Below are positions 60,547 to 64,000 of a DNA stretch of 64,000 nt, one piece after another. The position numbers and the translations under genes were made by a program. A model generated the notes under the pieces. The model was not told where the DNA came from, made no database searches, and saw only the letters and a list, made by a program, of their open reading frames with translations. Within the stretch, counting starts at the first letter, position 1; each line of letters starts with the position of its first letter. This DNA comes from Micromonospora zamorensis. Lineage in GTDB: Bacteria > Actinomycetota > Actinomycetes > Mycobacteriales > Micromonosporaceae. The stretch lies in the NCBI RefSeq assembly GCF_900090275.1, contig NZ_LT607755.1, forward strand, positions 2,356,001-2,420,000. Reading direction: 5' to 3'.

Positions 60547-60927
60547 TCAGGACCAGGTGCGGGCCTCGGCGGCGAAGAGCTCCGGCGGGCTTTCCACCGG
60601 CAACACGCAGAGCAGGTGCCCGCCGGGTGCCCGCAGGATCCGACACTCGAGCCACTGCGACACCTCGGTGGCGCCCAGACCGATCAACCGCGCGGTCTCG
60701 GCCGGCACGTCGTCGGTCTCGATGTCGAGGTGGAAACGCGGCTCGTCGTCGACCGCCTGGACCGCGGCGACCAGCCCCGGCAGCGCCTCGTGCAGACCGA
60801 CGAACTGCGGCTCCGCCGGATGGGACCGGGTGCTGACGCCGAGCGCGGCCGACCAGAACTCCGCCGCCCGGGTGGCCTCCGCCGCGGGGGCGTCGATCAG
60901 CAGGGCGTAGACACGGCTTCGATGCAT
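60547..60927 (-). CDS. VOC (glyoxalase/bleomycin-resistance) family protein
   Basis: 126-residue VOC-fold protein: two beta-alpha-beta3 repeats with AEFWSAALGVSTRSHPAEPQFVGL and FHLDIETDDVPAETARLIGLGATEV, then the strand GHLLCVLPVESP. Similar small proteins are annotated as glyoxalase-like domain proteins of unknown substrate. ATG 60927 fits the family start; an ATG 12 bases upstream is also in frame. Probably co-transcribed with the hydrolase gene. Confidence 0.85.
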   Translation of the reverse strand: MHRSRVYALLIDAPAAEATRAAEFWSAALGVSTRSHPAEPQFVGLHEALPGLVAAVQAVDDEPRFHLDIETDDVPAETARLIGLGATEVSQWLECRILRAPGGHLLCVLPVESPPELFAAEARTWS

Positions 60928-60996
60928 GCGTGGCAGCATATCGACGCCTGTCCACTCACGAATGGTCCAATGAGGACGGTCCGGCCCCGGCCGCGC

Positions 60997-61419
60997 TCAG
61001 TCGGTCGGCGGGGCCGGCGGGCCGACCAGGGCGGCGAGCCGCTTCGGGGCCAGCATGCAGTAGCTCTCGGTGAGCAACTCGGCCACCTCGTCCCAGTCGG
61101 TGCCCCCGTCCAGGACCATGCCCATCACTGTCGGCCCCCACTCTGGCTTGTAGAAGGGGTGCCCGCCACCGAGGAGCCCGGCGATCTCGTCGAGTGGCGA
61201 CCGGAAGGTCAGCAGGCAGGCCGGCTCATCGACCTCGGCGGCCCGGGCGTGGGCCACCTGGCGGTCGGGGTCGACGGTGAGGACGTGGGCGAAGGTCCGC
61301 TTGCGGATCCGCCAGCGGGTGCCCACCCAGGCGGGCTCCTCGTAGGTCTCCGGCAGCCCGAGGCAGATCGGCCGCAGCCGGTCGAGGACCTCGGGCGGGA
61401 CGTCTCCGGGTTCGGTCAC
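60997..61419 (-). CDS. MmcQ/YjbR family DNA-binding-like protein
   Basis: 140-residue CyaY-like-fold protein of the MmcQ/YjbR (DUF419) family: RLRPICLGLPETYEEPAW, TRWRIRKRTFAHVLTVD, ACLLTFRSPLDEIAGLLGGGHPFYKPEWGPTVMGMVLDGG and WDEVAELLTESYCMLAPKRL. Role not well established; it may bind DNA. The GTG start at 61419 gives the usual family length. Confidence 0.88.
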   Translation of the reverse strand: MTEPGDVPPEVLDRLRPICLGLPETYEEPAWVGTRWRIRKRTFAHVLTVDPDRQVAHARAAEVDEPACLLTFRSPLDEIAGLLGGGHPFYKPEWGPTVMGMVLDGGTDWDEVAELLTESYCMLAPKRLAALVGPPAPPTD

Positions 61420-61574
61420 GGGCAGCGACGCTAGCCGCCCGGTGTGACAATTTCCGCTCGCCCCGCACCGCCCGCGCCGGTGGTGCGGGCCCTGTGGATC
61501 CGCCAGGATGGGGCCGGGGCGATCGTGGGCAGTCGTCCCGGCCCGTCCCACCCCCGTGCCCGCTGAGGAGTGCC

Positions 61575-63377
61575 GTGCCGTCCACCCTGCTCTCCCGCCG
61601 CGACCTCGACTTCCTGCTGCACGACTGGCTGCGGGTGTCTGAACTCGTCGAGCGTCCCCGCTACGCCGAGCATTCCCGGGAGACCTTCGACGACGCCCTG
61701 GACCTCGCCGAGCGGGTCGCCACCGAGCAGTTCGCCCCGCACAACCGCGCCTCCGACCTCGCCGAGCCCACCTTCGACGGGCAGCGGGTGCGGCTGATCC
61801 CGCAGGTCCGCGCCGCGCTCGACAGCTTCGCCGAGACGGGCCTGCTCACCGCCGGCCTGGACGCCTCGGTCGGCGGCCTGCAACTGCCGCACGCCGTCGC
61901 GGCGGCCTGCTTCACCTGGTTCCAGGCGGCCAACGTGGCCACCTCGGCGTACCCGATGCTCACCCTGGGCAACGCCAACCTGCTGCTGGCGCACGGCAGT
62001 GCCGAGCAGGTGGACACCTATGTCCGGCCCATGCTGGACGGCCGCTTCTTCGGCACGATGTGCCTGTCCGAGCCGCACGCCGGCAGCTCACTGGCCGACA
62101 TCACCACCCGTGCCGAGCCCCAGGAGGACGGCTCCTACCGGCTCTTCGGCACCAAGATGTGGATCTCCGGTGGCGACCACGAGCTGGCCGAGAACATCGT
62201 GCACCTGGTCCTGGCGCGGATTCCCGGCGGCCCGCCCGGGGTGAAGGGCATCTCACTGTTCGTCGTACCGAAGGTGCTGGTCGGCGCGGACGGGTCGCTC
62301 GGCGACCGCAACGACGTGGTCCTGGCCGGGCTCAACCACAAGATGGGGTTCCGGGGCACCACCAACACCCTGCTCAACTTCGGCGACGGCGGGCACACCC
62401 CGGGCGGCCGCCCCGGTGCCGTCGGTCACCTCGTCGGCGAGCCACACCACGGGCTGGCGCACATGTTCCACATGATGAACGAGGCCCGGATCGGGGTCGG
62501 GGCGGGTGCCACCGCGCTCGGTTACACCGGCTATCTCAAGAGCCTGGCGTACGCCAGGGAGCGGCCGCAGGGCCGGCCGGTCGGCGCGAAGGACCCGGCG
62601 GCGGCGCAGGTGCCGATCATCGACCACCCCGACGTACGACGGATGCTGCTCGCGCAGAAGAGCTACGTGGAGGGGGCGCTGGCGCTGGTGCTCTACTGCG
62701 CACGGCTGCTCGACGAGCAGGGGACCGCGCCGGTCGAGGCGGACCGCGAGCGCGCGCACCTGCTGCTGGACGTGCTCACCCCGATCACCAAGAGCTGGCC
62801 GTCGCAGTGGTGCCTCGCCGCGAACGACCTGGCGATCCAGGTGCTCGGGGGTGCCGGCTACACCCGCGATCACGACGTGGAGCAGCACTACCGGGACAAC
62901 CGGCTCAACCCGATCCACGAGGGCACCCATGGCATCCAGGCTCTGGATCTGCTGGGCCGCAAGATGACCATGCAGGGCGGCGCCGGCCTTGCCCTGCTGA
63001 CCGCGACGATCGGGGACACCGTCGAGCGGGCCCGGCAGACCGGTGGCGGGGCGGCCGGTCTGGCGGACCGGCTGGCCGACGCGGCGGCCCGGGTGACGGC
63101 GGTGACCCGTCGGCTGTGGGCCGACGGTGACCCGGTGCTCGCGCTGGCCAACGCCAGCGCGTACCTGGAGGCCGTCGGGCACGTGGTGATCGCGTGGATG
63201 TGGCTGGAGCAGGTGCTGGCGCTGCCGCCGGAGGGGACCGGCGACGCGTTCCACGCCGGCAAGCGCCAGGCCGCCCGCTACTTTTTCGCGGTCGAGCTGC
63301 CTCGTACCGGTCCGCAGTTCGACCTGCTGGAGAGCCGGGACCGGACCACGCTCGACATGCGGCCGGACTGGTTCTGA
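61575..63377 (+). CDS. Acyl-CoA dehydrogenase (long, FadE5/AidB-like group)
   Basis: 600-residue acyl-CoA dehydrogenase with a C-terminal extension. FAD and substrate motifs are clear: MCLSEPHAGSSLADITTRA (about 160), FGTKMWISGGDHEL, HMMNEARIGVGAGATALGYTGYL, and the catalytic Glu region NRLNPIHEGTHGIQALDLLGRK (about 450). Length and order match the large dehydrogenases of mycobacterial FadE5 type acting on long-chain acyl-CoAs. GTG 61575 is preceded by GAGGAG. It probably oxidises fatty acids in the cytoplasm. Confidence 0.9.
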   Translation: MPSTLLSRRDLDFLLHDWLRVSELVERPRYAEHSRETFDDALDLAERVATEQFAPHNRASDLAEPTFDGQRVRLIPQVRAALDSFAETGLLTAGLDASVGGLQLPHAVAAACFTWFQAANVATSAYPMLTLGNANLLLAHGSAEQVDTYVRPMLDGRFFGTMCLSEPHAGSSLADITTRAEPQEDGSYRLFGTKMWISGGDHELAENIVHLVLARIPGGPPGVKGISLFVVPKVLVGADGSLGDRNDVVLAGLNHKMGFRGTTNTLLNFGDGGHTPGGRPGAVGHLVGEPHHGLAHMFHMMNEARIGVGAGATALGYTGYLKSLAYARERPQGRPVGAKDPAAAQVPIIDHPDVRRMLLAQKSYVEGALALVLYCARLLDEQGTAPVEADRERAHLLLDVLTPITKSWPSQWCLAANDLAIQVLGGAGYTRDHDVEQHYRDNRLNPIHEGTHGIQALDLLGRKMTMQGGAGLALLTATIGDTVERARQTGGGAAGLADRLADAAARVTAVTRRLWADGDPVLALANASAYLEAVGHVVIAWMWLEQVLALPPEGTGDAFHAGKRQAARYFFAVELPRTGPQFDLLESRDRTTLDMRPDWF

Positions 63378-63381
63378 CCGG

Positions 63382-63558
63382 TCAGCGTCGTCGGCTCTGG
63401 TGCTGCATCGCCTGCCGCCCCTTGACGACGCCCCAGACGATCACGATCACCAGTGCGATGACACCGATGATGGCCAGCCAGCGGACCGCCTCGAGGAGCA
63501 ACCCGAGCAGGATGAGCACGCCGGCGACCACGCCGACGACCCAGAGCAGTGCGCGCAT
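63382..63558 (-). CDS. Small two-helix membrane protein
   Basis: 58-residue protein not in longer gene lists: MRALLWVVGVVAGVLILLGL, a second hydrophobic stretch with AIIGVIALVIVIVWGVV, and a basic tail GRQAMQHQSRRR. ATG 63558 has an excellent GGGAGGTTCGAG ribosome site. Many actinobacteria encode such tiny membrane proteins; the role is unknown. It ends 5 bases after the stop of the converging acyl-CoA dehydrogenase gene. Confidence 0.8.
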   Translation of the reverse strand: MRALLWVVGVVAGVLILLGLLLEAVRWLAIIGVIALVIVIVWGVVKGRQAMQHQSRRR

Positions 63559-63636
63559 CTCGAACCTCCCGTAACCGGCCGCGCCTGGTGCGCCGGGCCC
63601 GGGTTCAGGTTCCCCGTCCGGCCGACACCATGCCGA

Positions 63637-63715
63637 TTGATCGACTCGGGTTCTTTCAGGCCAGGGTGTCCGGGGCGCGGAGACACCCCGACTCTCGAAA
63701 ATCAGAGTCGATCAA
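63637..63715. repeat. 79-bp palindromic repeat, copy 2
   Basis: Starts TTGATCGACTC and ends with the complement GAGTCGATCAA. The inner stem AGGGTGTC / GACACCC surrounds a short GC-rich loop. It has the same length, ends and inner CCCCGACT as the copy at 17642-17720, but different inner bases. It lies 8 bases beyond the stop of the following minus-strand gene, again a possible terminator. Confidence 0.75.
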
Positions 63716-63723
63716 GGACGAGC

Positions 63724-64000
63724 TCAGCCGCCGGCGCGCGCCACGTACACGGTGTTGGCCGACTGACCACCGGTCAACGGGTTGGCGAACGGCACGACGT
63801 GCGCCCGTACGTCCACGAACACCTCGGTGAGCGCCGCGGTGAACTCGGCGTCCGGCGGGTCGTCCGACCAGAGCGCGAAGACCCCCTCAGGGCGCAGCAG
63901 CGCGGCCAGCCGGCGCAGACCGGCCGGCGGGTAGAACGCGGCATGGCTGGGGTGCAGGACGTTGCGCGGGGAATGGTCGACGTCGAGCAGCACCGCGTCG
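63724..64000 (-). CDS. Spermidine synthase-like methyltransferase, partial
   Basis: Only the C-terminal about 92 codons lie in the window; the gene continues past its end. The visible motif DAVLLDVDHSPRNVLHPSHA with AAFYPPAGLRRLAALLRPEGVFALWSDDPP resembles the spermine/spermidine synthase fold of SAM-dependent methyltransferases. Without the SAM-binding GGGxG part the exact class cannot be given. Confidence 0.7.
   Translation of the reverse strand, partial: DAVLLDVDHSPRNVLHPSHAAFYPPAGLRRLAALLRPEGVFALWSDDPPDAEFTAALTEVFVDVRAHVVPFANPLTGGQSANTVYVARAGG

Overview
The window is high-GC actinobacterial DNA, most likely from Micromonospora or a close relative in the Micromonosporaceae. GTG and TTG starts are common, third codon positions are almost all G or C, and the proteins resemble Streptomyces/Micromonospora families: SGT-like trypsin, CbtAB, ATP-cone NrdA, WGR proteins and F420/LLM-type enzymes. 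No rRNA, tRNA or CRISPR array was seen.

Layout. 0-19.3 kb is mainly secreted and sugar-degrading functions: a GH2 glycosidase with a CBM42 tail and its LacI regulator (operator over the promoter), a secreted trypsin, pyridoxal kinase, an ABM protein, a DUF3224 protein, a WGR/beta-propeller protein, a formamidase-like protein, a divergent CE4 deacetylase and GH19 chitinase, and a 1,871-residue GH92 mannosidase. The cobalt uptake operon cbtB-cbtA-phosphatase follows, under a cobalamin riboswitch. 19.5-25.3 kb holds a sugar ABC transporter and an L-fuconate dehydratase with a GntR regulator. 25.5-29.3 kb is the class Ia ribonucleotide reductase nrdAB behind a second cobalamin riboswitch, then a cysteine-free peroxiredoxin-like protein.

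30.0-38.4 kb is an accessory island. It starts with a 1.5-kb IS5-like element carrying a passenger AAA ATPase. Next come a small Trypco1 protein and a 1,672-codon gene that joins a trypsin-like protease, a NACHT STAND NTPase and a near-complete RelA/SpoT-type (p)ppGpp synthetase whose hydrolase site is destroyed. The gene is AT-richer than its surroundings except for an internal GC-rich patch over the synthetase-TGS part, which suggests recombination with a host relA. A truncated enolase marks the far edge. This Trypco1 + trypsin-NACHT-RSH pair is the best candidate for an undescribed conflict (anti-phage or cell-suicide) system: protease and NTPase would sense and transduce, and alarmone synthesis would stop growth.

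38.4-42.7 kb is an arsenic resistance cluster (arsC, acr3, arsR, an ArsN-like acetyltransferase, a Cys-rich flavoprotein) plus a DksA-type zinc protein. 42.8-46.0 kb is a tightly coupled operon of acyl-CoA dehydrogenase-like, cytoplasmic PhnD-like and ferritin-like proteins of unknown purpose. 46-64 kb has an ion channel, several regulator-enzyme pairs (TetR; HxlR with a QorB-like reductase; AraC; MarR with an LLM-hemerythrin fusion; ArsR-type regulator with an MFS pump), a secreted S15 peptidase, a Tat-exported PHP protein, small metabolic genes, a 600-residue acyl-CoA dehydrogenase, a short membrane protein, and a methyltransferase cut by the window end.

Two 79-bp copies of a palindromic repeat family (17.6 and 63.6 kb) and one unrelated 54-bp palindrome (59.7 kb) lie at gene ends and look like dispersed repeats that may also act as terminators.
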